From assembly GCA_014656495.1 (NCBI GenBank), contig BNCN01000003.1:310001-374000 (forward strand): a stretch of 64,000 bases of DNA, written 5' to 3'. Source of the stretch: Comamonas sp. KCTC 72670 (GTDB lineage Bacteria; Myxococcota; Myxococcia; Myxococcales; Myxococcaceae). The notes under the pieces were generated by a model. It had not been told where the DNA came from, ran no database searches, and saw only the letters and a program-made list of their open reading frames with translations. The first letter of the stretch is position 1, and each line of letters opens with the position of its first letter. The position numbers were made by a program, and so were the translations under genes. Positions 52,001 through 60,093 of the stretch are shown one piece after another.

Positions 52001-53908
52001 GTGAAGATTCGCGGCTTTCGGGTGGAGCTGGGCGAGATTGAAGAACAACTGCGGCAACACCCAGCCGTGAAGGACTGCACGGTGGTCGCGCTCCAGGCAG
52101 GCGGGGACCGCAAGCTCGCCGCGTACGTCGTTGCTCGCGAGGAGGCACCCGCGCAGTCCTCGATGCGCGCCTGGCTGCGAGACAGGCTGCCGGAGCACAT
52201 GGTGCCCGCATCCTTCACCCTGATGCCCGCGCTGCCGCTGACCCACAACGGCAAGGTGGACCGCCGCGCCCTGCCCTCGCCCGAGCCCGCGCAGGGCGAT
52301 GCGTCCAGCTACCAGGCGCCCCGCAGCTTCACGGAGGAGGTGCTCTGCCGGCTCTGGGCCTCGCTCCTGGAGATGGAGCGCGTGGGCATCCACGACAACT
52401 TCTTCCACCTCGGGGGACATTCGCTCCTCGCCACGCAGGTCGTGTCGCGGGTCCGCGCCGAGCTCGGCATCGAGCTCTCCCTGCGCACGCTGTTCGCCGG
52501 GCCCACGGTGGCCCAACTGGCGCAGCACCTCGCCAGTCCAGAGACCTCGGTCGCGCTCGCGCGCCCCGTGCCGCCCCTGCGCCGGGCGCCTCGCGAGGGC
52601 GCCATGCCCGTGTCCTTCGCCCAGGAGCGGCTCTGGCGATTCTTCCAGCGGGCCCCCGAATCCAGCGCCTACAACATCCCCCGCGCGTTCCGGCTGACCG
52701 GCCCGCTGGAGCCTCACCACCTCGAAGCCGCGTTCCAGGGACTCATCGCCCGGCACGAAGCGCTGCGCCTCACGTACTCCGAAGAGGCGGGCGTGCCGGT
52801 GCAGCGGATTCAGCCCCCGCCTTCCTTCCAGCTCCGGCACGTGGACCTCCGAGGGAGGGAGGACCGTGAGGAGGAGGCGCTGCGCGACATGCTGGCGTCC
52901 GCGCTGCGCCCGTTCGACCTGACGCGAGGTCCCCTCCTGCACGCGTCGCTGCTGCGCCTGGGAGACGCGGAGCACCTGCTCTTCTTCTGCATGCACCACA
53001 TCGCGTCGGATGGCTGGTCCCTGGGCGTCCTCGCACGCGAGCTGGGCCGGCTCTACACGGCCAGCGTCACGGGGGAAGACGCGGGGCTGCCGACGCTGAC
53101 CATCCAGTACCCGGACTATGGGACGTGGCAACGCGACTGGCTGTCGGGTGACGAGCTGCGGGAACGGCTTGGGTACTGGAAGAAGGCACTCGATGGGGCA
53201 CCCACCCTGTTGAACCTCCCCACGGACCGGCCGCGTCCGCCGACGCGTACGTTCAACGGGCTGCGCCTGCCCGTGGACTTCGGCGCCCAGCGCAGTCGGG
53301 CGCTGTACAGCCTCTGCCGCCGTGAACAGGTGACCCCCTTCATGGCGCTGCTGGCGGCTTATGGCACCGTGCTGGCCCGGCAGGCGGGACAGGAGGAGGT
53401 CGTCATTGGCTCGCCCATCGCCAACCGCCTCCGGCCAGAGCTGGAGCCGCTCATCGGGATGTTCGTCAACGGGCTGTGCCTGCGCGTCAGCCTGCGAGGC
53501 CGGCCGACGTTCCGCGAGCTGCTCCAACGAGCGCGCGAGGAGACCCTGGCGGGATATGCCCACCAGGAGGTGCCCATCGACCAGGTCATCGCGTCGCTCG
53601 GCGTGGAGCTGCCAGCGAACCGGCCTCCCGTGTTCCAGGCGATGTTCGTCCTGCAGAACACGCCCACCGCGCCCCTGGAGTTCCCAGGCCTCACCGTGAC
53701 ACCCGTCCCCGTCAACCGCGGCTCCGTGACCTACGAGCTCACCCTGGCGCTCACGGAGACCCCCGAGGGCTTCACCGGCACGTTGGAGTTCAACACCGAC
53801 GTGTTCGAAGCCTCCACCGCGGACCGGGTGTACGCGAACCTCGTCAGGCTCTTGGACGACGTGTTGACGGACCCGGACATGCCCATCGGCCTGGACCACC
53901 AGCCCTGA
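49088..53908 (+). CDS. NRPS, order PCP-C-A-PCP-C
   Basis: A 1606-residue NRPS, last in the operon. PCP1 (1-85) has its Ser in FFELGGHSLIAT near 46. C1 (100-540) has an intact HHIVSDG near 239. The A domain (560-1075) has YTSGSTGRPKG near 716, NGYGPTE near 856 and NGKVDRR near 1055; my reading of the ten code residues is DPFFVGGVFK, which I cannot assign to an amino acid. PCP2 has its Ser in FFHLGGHSLLAT near 1112. C2 (1165-1600) has intact HHIASDG near 1301. There is no thioesterase, reductase or epimerase. The leading PCP suggests loading by the stand-alone ligase; the terminal C suggests release onto a free amine or alcohol. Confidence 0.92.
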   Translation: MTLAVPNASYQPPRSPTEEVLCELWSVLLEVDRVGIHDDFFELGGHSLIATQLVSRLNELFHLRFPLPSIFDAPTVAKLSKAIESARGASSPERDVALRPGPHGVDLPLSFAQERLWFMEQLHPGTATYNIPVFYRITSLLEVSVLQRALDEVLRRHDALRATFAASGAAPVSRIAPPRAFSLPLIDLSHLPEDARELEASRITAEQAQAPIDIHHGPILRGALVRLHERDHRLLLTVHHIVSDGWTVGVLMRELRTLYSDFAAGRPSSLPSLDLRYADFATWQRQWMPGQAQERLLPYWRKRLEGAPTLLPLPTDRPRPAVQRFKGTRRTFHIHEEPARAIDALCRQERTTLFMTLLAGFSVLLHRYSGQEDLVLGSPISGRSRPEVEGLVGFFVNTLVLRNDVSGNPRFVDLMARVREVTLGAFAHQELPFEKLVETLQPERTLRHAQLFQVMFVLQNAPTLEADPAAALQLSALAESWEVNTGTAKCDLILYMARTPEGLRATFEYDTDLFDDARIERMAGHLQVLLEAAAADPHQRISALPLLTPAERHRVLREWNAASADFPRDRCVHELFSQQAAKTPDALAVSYGAQRLTYRELDARSNQLARHLRSLGVGPEVLVGLCVERSVDLIVSMLGILKAGGAYLPLETSYPAERLAFMLEDSRVGLLLVHEARMQHLPPFQGPIVRIDAERDAVSRQSELPLPLASGADHIAYVIYTSGSTGRPKGSAILHRGVTALLLNSDFVHFAPEDRVAQASNASFDPSTFEIWGALLHGAHLVGITADPAREPYELAAQVQAEAITIMFVTTAVLHLMARQVPDAFRDVHTLVFGGEAADPLALREVLRHGPPRRLLNGYGPTECTVFSTFDPIDAPPPLGRPVPIGRAITNGPVYLLDAHLRPVPIGVPGELYVAGERLGRGYFNRPELTARTFVPDPFSPRPGARLYKTGDLGRHLPDGRIEYLGRVDFQVKIRGFRVELGEIEEQLRQHPAVKDCTVVALQAGGDRKLAAYVVAREEAPAQSSMRAWLRDRLPEHMVPASFTLMPALPLTHNGKVDRRALPSPEPAQGDASSYQAPRSFTEEVLCRLWASLLEMERVGIHDNFFHLGGHSLLATQVVSRVRAELGIELSLRTLFAGPTVAQLAQHLASPETSVALARPVPPLRRAPREGAMPVSFAQERLWRFFQRAPESSAYNIPRAFRLTGPLEPHHLEAAFQGLIARHEALRLTYSEEAGVPVQRIQPPPSFQLRHVDLRGREDREEEALRDMLASALRPFDLTRGPLLHASLLRLGDAEHLLFFCMHHIASDGWSLGVLARELGRLYTASVTGEDAGLPTLTIQYPDYGTWQRDWLSGDELRERLGYWKKALDGAPTLLNLPTDRPRPPTRTFNGLRLPVDFGAQRSRALYSLCRREQVTPFMALLAAYGTVLARQAGQEEVVIGSPIANRLRPELEPLIGMFVNGLCLRVSLRGRPTFRELLQRAREETLAGYAHQEVPIDQVIASLGVELPANRPPVFQAMFVLQNTPTAPLEFPGLTVTPVPVNRGSVTYELTLALTETPEGFTGTLEFNTDVFEASTADRVYANLVRLLDDVLTDPDMPIGLDHQP

Positions 53909-53919
53909 CGGACAGCATC

Positions 53920-53969
53920 GAGCGCCGCCTCCGCCGGACCGTGCGTCACCGTCCGGCGGAGTGGCGCTC
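53920..53969. terminator. strong bidirectional terminator ending cluster 2
   Basis: Outer arms GAGCGCC (53920-53926) and GGCGCTC (53963-53969), inner arms CTCCGCCGGAC (53929-53939) and GTCCGGCGGAG (53951-53961), with a small internal loop and an 11-base hairpin loop. It starts 11 bases after the NRPS stop and touches the stop codon of the convergent lipoprotein gene, so it can end transcripts from both sides. Confidence 0.8.
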
Positions 53970-55086
53970 ACTCAATCGTGGAGTTCGTCACGGTGATGGG
54001 CGTGTCATCGTGGTTCGAAATCTGCGGATGCGTCGGGTACCACGAGCCGCCCGTGTTGTTGCGAATCACGGAGCGGTCGATGCGGATGCTTCCCGAGTGG
54101 TCGTTGCTCACGAAGAAGATGGCGCTGCCGTGGGCGTTGACTTCGTTGTGCTCGATGCGCGTGCCGCAGAGTGACAGCGTCATCGTGTTGCCATCGTTGT
54201 AGATGGCGCCGCCGCTCCCCCCTCCTGGAGTCCCCGGCCGCGCGGGGTTCGCGCCGTTGCCGATGGCCCGGTTGTGGGAGAAGAGGCTGTTGAGAAGGGT
54301 CCACGACACGCCGATGCTGCTGATGCCACCGCCGTTCGAGCAGACACCGCCGTAGCCGGGCTGACCGCCGAAGGTCGTGTTCACCACGTAGACAGGCTGG
54401 TTCCGGTGCTGGCTGAACACGCGGAGGGCGCCGCCGCCCACGTCGGGCCCCGTGTCCGCGCAGACGTTGTTGAAGAACCGGGAGTTGATGACCTTCACGC
54501 GCCCGCCGCGAACCCAGACGGCGCCGCCGCCGTCGAACTCGGTCTCCGCCTTCGCGTTGGCGTCCACGAAGGTCAGGTTCTGAAGCGTCAGCCGCGGGTG
54601 GTCCTGGTCCTGGCAGTGCGAGGTCGTCCACACCTGGTTCCTGTCACACGTGTTCATGTACAGAATGCGGTGGCGACCGGCGCCGCTGAGCGTCACCAGC
54701 CCCTTCCCGTCGATGACGATCTCCGGCCCCGTGTCGTTGAAGATCTTCGCCGTCCGCTCCAGCGTGATGACCACCGGCGCGGGGCCGCAGTCGAAGGTGA
54801 TCACCCCGCCCTTCGCCACCGCCTGGATGAAGGCCTCGCTGGTGCAGCTCTCCGGGCTTCCCGTGCCGACGACGGTGGTGGGCCGGGAGGAGTCCGCGAG
54901 CCCCGCCTCCGCTGGGATGGCGCACGTGGCCTCCGGGTTCTGATTCCCGGCCGGCGGGCCGTCCTGGGGGTTCGTCAGGGGATTCGGCGTGTCGACGCCC
55001 CCGTCCTCAGAGCACCCCAGGCCGCCCACGAAGGACAGGCCCAGAAGCGCGAGCGCGGGCAGCCGACGAAATCTCTCGAGATGCAT
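53968..55086 (-). CDS. lipoprotein with predicted right-handed beta-helix
   Basis: A 372-residue exported protein. The signal peptide ends in the lipobox GGLGC (Cys near residue 25). After a flexible Pro/Asn-rich linker, the body shows the short alternating pattern of parallel beta-helix proteins: ITLERTAKI, IVIDGKGLVTLSG, LTLQNLTFVDANA, VKVINSRFFNNV, IRIDRSVIRNNTGG and the terminal ITVTNSTIE. This resembles polymorphic outer-membrane or pectate-lyase-like polysaccharide-binding folds. No catalytic residues are clear. It may bind or degrade polysaccharide at the cell surface. GGAGG precedes the ATG. Confidence 0.78.
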   Translation of the reverse strand: MHLERFRRLPALALLGLSFVGGLGCSEDGGVDTPNPLTNPQDGPPAGNQNPEATCAIPAEAGLADSSRPTTVVGTGSPESCTSEAFIQAVAKGGVITFDCGPAPVVITLERTAKIFNDTGPEIVIDGKGLVTLSGAGRHRILYMNTCDRNQVWTTSHCQDQDHPRLTLQNLTFVDANAKAETEFDGGGAVWVRGGRVKVINSRFFNNVCADTGPDVGGGALRVFSQHRNQPVYVVNTTFGGQPGYGGVCSNGGGISSIGVSWTLLNSLFSHNRAIGNGANPARPGTPGGGSGGAIYNDGNTMTLSLCGTRIEHNEVNAHGSAIFFVSNDHSGSIRIDRSVIRNNTGGSWYPTHPQISNHDDTPITVTNSTIE

Positions 55087-55106
55087 GAAGCCTCCGGTCC
55101 GGGGGC

Positions 55107-55112
55107 ACTCTA
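55107..55112 (-). promoter_or_regulatory. possible -10 element of the beta-helix lipoprotein gene
   Basis: Complement reads TAGAGT, about 20 bases before the ATG at 55086 and 11 bases before its GGAGG ribosome binding site. It fits TAnnnT but has no TG extension or visible -35. Confidence 0.25.
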
Positions 55113-55135
55113 GCCCGCCCGGACCTCGGAGGCCG

Positions 55136-55167
55136 CGCGCCCCACCCGGGATGAGGGGTGGGGCGCG
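55136..55167 (-). terminator. hairpin between the two lipoprotein genes
   Basis: CGCGCCCCACCC and GGGTGGGGCGCG form a perfect 12-bp stem with an eight-base loop, 21 bases after the stop of the upstream (55189-56370) gene. It separates that gene from the beta-helix lipoprotein gene on the same strand. Confidence 0.7.
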
Positions 55168-55188
55168 AGCTTCAAGCGCGACGGTGCC

Positions 55189-56370
55189 TCACTCCTGCGC
55201 GCCGAGCCACGGCCCCCAGTTCACCAGGCGCGTCCCGCCCACGGACTCGCGCTGGCCACCCGTGCCCGTGCGCTCCGTGCCACTGGCGAGCGGCTGGAAG
55301 CGCGCTTCATACGGCATGCCCGCGAGCTCCGGCGCCCAGGGGTCCACCGCGTAGGTCTCCGAGAAGACGTGCTGCGTGCCGTCGACGTCCTCGGGGCGCT
55401 GGTCGGTGACCGCGGGCACGGAGCGGCTCCCCTCGGTGAAGGTGCCACGCGCGCCGGAGGCGCCCCCGGGCGGCCATCCCCCCGACGACAGCACCTCCCA
55501 GGGCAGGCTCATCAGCAAGTCCTCCAAGGGCTCCGGCTCCGCCTGGGAGAAGTCGGAGCACGGGGCGCCACCCGCGCCGGCGGGGCCTTCCGTGCGCAGG
55601 ACGTAGCCACGCTCGGCGGTGAAGCAGACCCGCGCCACCTCATGCGTGGGCGCGATGTCCACCTTCCGCTCGTAGTACGCGCCGGGCCCCAGGGGCCGCT
55701 CCAGCGCGGGCGCGGGCGCGCGGGTGGCGGGCGAGCCCTCGTTCAGCTCCTGCAATGACAGGTGGAGGCGGCCCGGCGTGCGGAACCCGGCTGTTTCGAC
55801 GGTGGCCTCCAACAAGCCGCGGGTGAGGTAGAGCGGCCCCGAGTCATTCGCATACAGGCTGGAGCGCAGCGGCCCGTCCACGGGGCGCTGGTCACTCACA
55901 TAACGGAGGGCCTCCCAGGTGCGCCCCGCGAACGAGGGGCTCTCCGCGCTGGCCGTGCCCGAGTGCGGGACATCGAGCGGGCGCGTCTCGTCCGAGCGCA
56001 CGGGCACCAGCAGGTCCTTCGCCAGTCGCACCGCGGACAGCGCGCCCCCGGAGGCATCCGTATACGCCACGCGGACCCAGACCCACGGCTGCTGTACGGA
56101 CACCACTTCCAACTGCATGCGACCTTCCACCGTCCTCGCGGCGTCACCGCCTTCAGGTGACGGGCCCATCGAGGCCGAGAAGGCGTAGGTGGCGCGGTCG
56201 CCAACGCGAGCGCGTGTCCAGGCCTCGGCCGCCTGACGGGTCGACAAGGATGGGTCCTGGGAGTTCAACGGAGAGGGGCTGTTCGACTTCGTGCTCCCAC
56301 AGCCCGGCAGGAGAGACAGAGCCGCGCCCAGCAGCGCGGCGACTGGATAGGTGACGTGGCGCATTGGCAT
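55189..56370 (-). CDS. lipoprotein of unknown function (possibly DUF6068 type)
   Basis: A 393-residue protein with signal peptide and lipobox LLPGCGS (Cys near residue 24). The rest is a soluble mixed domain rich in short beta-strands with features like VGDRATYAFSASMG, MQLEVVSVQQPWVWVRVAYT and RVCFTAERGYVLRTEGP. It resembles uncharacterised myxobacterial lipoproteins that I recall as DUF6068, but I cannot confirm this. Two Met codons (56370, 56364) are possible starts and neither has a clear ribosome binding site. It is divergent from the metalloprotease gene across a 450-bp gap. Confidence 0.65.
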   Translation of the reverse strand: MPMRHVTYPVAALLGAALSLLPGCGSTKSNSPSPLNSQDPSLSTRQAAEAWTRARVGDRATYAFSASMGPSPEGGDAARTVEGRMQLEVVSVQQPWVWVRVAYTDASGGALSAVRLAKDLLVPVRSDETRPLDVPHSGTASAESPSFAGRTWEALRYVSDQRPVDGPLRSSLYANDSGPLYLTRGLLEATVETAGFRTPGRLHLSLQELNEGSPATRAPAPALERPLGPGAYYERKVDIAPTHEVARVCFTAERGYVLRTEGPAGAGGAPCSDFSQAEPEPLEDLLMSLPWEVLSSGGWPPGGASGARGTFTEGSRSVPAVTDQRPEDVDGTQHVFSETYAVDPWAPELAGMPYEARFQPLASGTERTGTGGQRESVGGTRLVNWGPWLGAQE

Positions 56371-56820
56371 GGGAGACTGGATACACCGAGCGTGTGTCGG
56401 CTCCCCCCATCTTTCCGGGATGACGCGTTCAGCCGTGCGTCAGTGCACTTTTCACCAACCGCATCATTTCCAGGGATGAAGTTTGTTTTCAGTTGTGGCA
56501 GACATCACCTGGGTTGTCTTTGCCCCACGGGGCAGGTGCCCGATAACCAGACACCACTGTTTGGTTTCGCAACGCCCCCCACTCCCAGCCAAATCCCCTG
56601 GATTCACGCGGACTTGGCGGCTCGGGCGTCAACGCCGTTTACGAGTCCGTCACCGAGTCCTGGTGCGCTAGCACTCCAGACTAAGCAACAGTTTCGGCTT
56701 TCTCAGTCTATGGGACCTGTTGGCCCCTCAATTGCTCAGAGGCTGCGACGCGTCTCACCGCGGCTGGTGGACACCAGGCGGACGACGCGTCCCCCCGCAG
56801 TCAACGACACGGAGCCTTCG
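56371..56820. other. 450-bp divergent intergenic region
   Basis: No gene is convincing; a plus-strand reading through it lacks normal codon use and is AT-richer than its surroundings. It must carry promoters for the lipoprotein and metalloprotease genes. I see one short palindrome TGCCCC-AC-GGGGCA (56521-56534) and a CGCTAGCAC motif near 56664, but no promoter that I would defend. Confidence 0.4.
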
Positions 56821-57612
56821 ATGCCCATGTTCCAGAAGATGTTCAAGGGTGCGGCAGTCCTGATGATGAGCGGTAGCGCGCTGCTGGCCGGCTGTGGCGC
56901 CGACATGCAGGGCAGCGAGCAGGAGGAGATCATCGCCAACCTGGAGCAGGCCGGCTTCCCGACGAATGACATCCTGGTCTCCGAGGGCCAGGTGTACGTC
57001 GGCCGCGACGCGCACGTGACGCTCGAGGCCTCGCGCGAGATGCTGCAGTCGGGCATGCAGTCCGAGGAGCAGTACCGCACGACGAACCTGGTCGGCACGG
57101 GCGTCCGGGTCATCTGCATCGTCCCGAACTCCTCGTACGCGGCGAACTCCACCCTGATGTCCGGCCTCGACCGCGCCATCGTCAACTACAACAACCTGGG
57201 CCTGCGCTTCCGCATGCAGCGTGGCGGCACGGGCTGCAACGCCACCATCTCCGCGCGCACCACGACGGGCGCGGGCGGCTCGGCGGGCTTCCCCTCCGGT
57301 GGCCTGCCCTACGGCATCATCAACATCGGCACGGGCACGGCCAGCTACGGCGTGGCCGTGGTGGAGCACGTCGTCACGCACGAGCTGGGTCACGCCGTCG
57401 GTCTGCGTCACTCTGACTACTACAACCGCAGCATCAGCTGCGGCGGCGCGGCCACCAACGAGGGCACCGCGGGCGTGGGCGCCATCCACATCGCTGGCAC
57501 GCCGACCACCGCGACCTCTGGCGGCTCGCTCATGAACTCCTGCTTCAGCGCGTCCGAGAACGGTAACTTCAAGGCCTCCGACGAGACCGCGCTCCGCACC
57601 CTGTACCGCTAG
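56821..57612 (+). CDS. lipoprotein zinc metalloprotease (M57-type)
   Basis: A 263-residue exported protease. The signal peptide ends in a lipobox LLAGCGAD (Cys near residue 25). A propeptide-like region of about 65 residues precedes the catalytic domain. The zinc motif is VTHELGHAVGLRHSDYY near residue 190, an extended HExxHxxGxxH motif of the metzincin kind, and the domain resembles the peptidase M57 group of myxobacteria. SLMNSCF, near residue 240, may provide the Met-turn. It would act at the surface or be released to digest prey or matrix proteins. The serine protease gene begins six bases after its stop. Confidence 0.83.
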   Translation: MPMFQKMFKGAAVLMMSGSALLAGCGADMQGSEQEEIIANLEQAGFPTNDILVSEGQVYVGRDAHVTLEASREMLQSGMQSEEQYRTTNLVGTGVRVICIVPNSSYAANSTLMSGLDRAIVNYNNLGLRFRMQRGGTGCNATISARTTTGAGGSAGFPSGGLPYGIINIGTGTASYGVAVVEHVVTHELGHAVGLRHSDYYNRSISCGGAATNEGTAGVGAIHIAGTPTTATSGGSLMNSCFSASENGNFKASDETALRTLYR

Positions 57613-57618
57613 TCCGTC

Positions 57619-58395
57619 ATGGCGCGCCTCCCCACCGTTTCCAGCATGAAGCCGTGGGGCTCGCGCCTCGCCAGGCTCGTCCTCCTGGGCCTCACCGCCT
57701 GCGGAGGGCGAGCCGAGCTGACCGAGCCTTCGGTCTGTGAGCAACCACCGCCCAGACCGGAGGTTCGTCCTTTCGCGCAGTGCGGTCCGACGCTCGACTT
57801 CACGCCCATCAACAGCTACGTGGGCGAGTTCTCGGACGTCATCCAGGCCCGGGAAGACGCCGTCGTGTTCATTGACGGGCGCTGCACCGGGACGCTGATT
57901 GAAGCCAGCGCGGGTCCGGTGGTGCTCACCGCGGGCCACTGCGTCCAGGTCGGTGACGTGACGCTGCTGGTCTTCAACTTCGAGGACGACGCGGACGGCG
58001 ATACGCTGATCACCGAAGGGGTCGTCATCGAGCAGTCGCTGGCGCCCGACTATGCGCTCATCCGGCTCGACGAGCTCCCGGACGTCGCGCCCACGCCGCT
58101 GTCGGCCGTGCCGAGCGAGCGGCTGGCCATCGTCCAGCACCCCCGAGGCCGCCCGAAGGCCATCGCCGAGGGCGACTACCTGGACGCCTGCAACGGCATC
58201 ATCTTCTACAAGGACCTGGACACGCTGGTGGCCAGCTCCGGCGCGGGGGTCCTCAACCGCCAGGGCCATCTGATCGGCGTCCACACCGACGGCAACTGTG
58301 AAGTCAGTGGCCGAGGCTCCAACCGGGGCTGGACGGTGGAGGCCATCGTCGAGGCCTCCGAGTATCTGCAGGACAGCGACATCGTCCAGCGGTGA
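57619..58395 (+). CDS. trypsin-like serine protease, lipoprotein
   Basis: A 258-residue exported protein. An N-terminal signal with lipobox LLGLTACGG is present, and a second ATG at 57646 gives a shorter, more typical signal. The catalytic triad of the S1/V8-like fold is visible: His in VVLTAGHCVQ near residue 111, Asp in PDYALIRLDE near 149 and Ser in VASSGAGVLN near 206. The Ser motif differs from the trypsin GDSGGP and is nearer the V8-type form. It is probably co-transcribed with the metalloprotease six bases upstream, giving a pair of secreted proteases. Confidence 0.78.
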   Translation: MARLPTVSSMKPWGSRLARLVLLGLTACGGRAELTEPSVCEQPPPRPEVRPFAQCGPTLDFTPINSYVGEFSDVIQAREDAVVFIDGRCTGTLIEASAGPVVLTAGHCVQVGDVTLLVFNFEDDADGDTLITEGVVIEQSLAPDYALIRLDELPDVAPTPLSAVPSERLAIVQHPRGRPKAIAEGDYLDACNGIIFYKDLDTLVASSGAGVLNRQGHLIGVHTDGNCEVSGRGSNRGWTVEAIVEASEYLQDSDIVQR

Positions 58396-58674
58396 AGCCC
58401 AGCAGGCAGGCGATACGCCCCTTGGTCCTCCAACCAAGCGCGGGCACAGCGCTGTCACGCAGGCCCCGTTGACGCCCAATGCCCCGCCGATGATCCGCGG
58501 CGCTCACCGCGCGGCGGCCGGCGAGTGGCGGCGTGAGCATCCGGCGCGCGTTGTTTGAGCTCCCATCAAGCAACGGCGCTCGCACCTGACGTCACTCGAC
58601 GTGCGCCTCGCGACGTGCGAGACGCTGGCGCGAGCCGAGGCGTGGTCGCCCCGCCTCACGGAGTCGCCGCCCCC
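58396..58674 (+). other. 279-bp gap between protease and MATE exporter genes
   Basis: It contains a small hairpin CTTGGT-CCTCCA-ACCAAG (58421-58438) that may terminate the protease operon. An in-frame TTG at 58555 could extend the exporter by 40 residues, but this stretch has no family similarity. No other gene is visible. Confidence 0.35.
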
Positions 58675-60084
58675 ATGGACGTCGCAGCCTCGCCGAACGC
58701 CGGTCCGAACGATGCCTCGAACCTGGGGCTGTTCCGGCTCACCTGGCCCATCTTCCTGGAGCTGCTGCTGTTCATGATGATGGGCACGGCGGACACGCTG
58801 ATGCTCAGCGGCGTGTCGGATGACGCCGTCGCCTCGGTGGGCGTCGTCAACCAGTACGTCTTCATCTGCATCCTCATCATGGAGGTGGTGGGGCACGGCG
58901 CGGCCATCGTGGTGGCGCAGTACCTGGGGGCGCGCAGGCAGGCGGAGGCCGCGCGCATCTCCGCCCTCGCCGTCACGATGAACCTCGCGCTCGGCGTCAC
59001 CGTCAGCGCGGGCCTGCTGCTCACCGGCGACGCCATCCTGGGCGGGATGAACCTCCAGGGCCACATGCTGGCCTACGCCAAGACGTACCTGCACATCGTC
59101 GGCGGCTTCCTCTTCCTGCAGGCGCTCATCAACGTCTTCGCGGGCCTCTTGCGCACCTACGGCTTCACCCGCGCGTCCATGTTCGTCTCGCTGGGGATGA
59201 ACGTGCTGCACATCGGCGGCAACTTCCTGCTCATCGCGGGCCACTTCGGCTTCCCCGCGATGGGCGTGGCGGGCGCGGCCCTCTCCACGGTGGTGAGCCG
59301 CGCCGTCGCGCTGGGCGTCTTCGTCTACGTGCTCTACCGGGTGATGCCGGTGAAGATGCGCGCGGCCGACTACGTGACGTTCTCCAAGGACCACGTCCGC
59401 AAGATTCTCAAGGTGGGCCTGCCCTCCGCCTTCGAGCAGGCCACGTACCAGGGCTGCCAGACGGTGTTCCTGTACTACGTGACGTTCCTTGGACCGGTGG
59501 CCATGGCCTCCCGGCAGTACGCGCACGCCATCTCCCAGTACGTCTTCCTGTGCAGCCTGGCCATTGGCCTGGGGACGTCCATCATCGTGGGCCGGATGGT
59601 GGGCGCCCGCCGCGCGGACGACGCCTTCGCCCAGGCGCTGCGCAGCCTGAAGTGGGGCCTGGTCATCACGGTGGCGGTGGACGTGGCCGTCATCCTCATC
59701 CGCGTGCCGCTCGTGTCCCGGTTCACCGAGAACGCCGACATCATCCAGATGACGGCGCAGGTCATCGTCATCGGGCTGGTCCTGGAGACGGGGCGCTGCT
59801 TCAACCTGGTGCTCATCAACGCCCTGCGCGCCGCCGGTGACGCGACGTTCACCGTCTACATGGGCATCGCGTCCATGGTCTGCATGAGCCTGCCGCTGGG
59901 CTACTACCTCGTCTTCCACCTGGGCCTGGGACTGGCCGGCGTGTGGATGGCGGTGGCCGCGGATGAGTGGGTGCGCGGCATCACCATGTGGCTGCGCTGG
60001 CGCAGCCGCGCCTGGGAGAAGAAGGCCCTGGTCGCCCCGCCCGAGGAGCCCCAGGCCGCGCCAGTCATCGCCGCGGCCGCCTGA
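58675..60084 (+). CDS. MATE family efflux transporter
   Basis: A 469-residue inner-membrane exporter with twelve predicted helices in two halves. The first helix pair reads LTWPIFLELLLFMMMGTADT; the second half begins near GLPSAFEQATYQGCQ. Such carriers expel drugs or metabolites with Na+ or H+ influx. The ATG at 58675 gives the usual length; an upstream TTG is less likely. It converges on the Rieske gene with only nine bases between. Its closeness to cluster 2 (about 5 kb) leaves a role in product export open, but several unrelated genes lie between them. Confidence 0.87.
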   Translation: MDVAASPNAGPNDASNLGLFRLTWPIFLELLLFMMMGTADTLMLSGVSDDAVASVGVVNQYVFICILIMEVVGHGAAIVVAQYLGARRQAEAARISALAVTMNLALGVTVSAGLLLTGDAILGGMNLQGHMLAYAKTYLHIVGGFLFLQALINVFAGLLRTYGFTRASMFVSLGMNVLHIGGNFLLIAGHFGFPAMGVAGAALSTVVSRAVALGVFVYVLYRVMPVKMRAADYVTFSKDHVRKILKVGLPSAFEQATYQGCQTVFLYYVTFLGPVAMASRQYAHAISQYVFLCSLAIGLGTSIIVGRMVGARRADDAFAQALRSLKWGLVITVAVDVAVILIRVPLVSRFTENADIIQMTAQVIVIGLVLETGRCFNLVLINALRAAGDATFTVYMGIASMVCMSLPLGYYLVFHLGLGLAGVWMAVAADEWVRGITMWLRWRSRAWEKKALVAPPEEPQAAPVIAAAA

Positions 60085-60093
60085 GCGCCAGGC

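Noticed and set aside
39683-53908. Aryl-polyene cluster
   Set aside because: KS, short KS-like, FabZ-like, thioesterase and ligase are shared with such clusters, but there is no ammonia lyase, KR or glycosyl/acyltransferase set, and the oxoamine synthase and NRPS do not fit.
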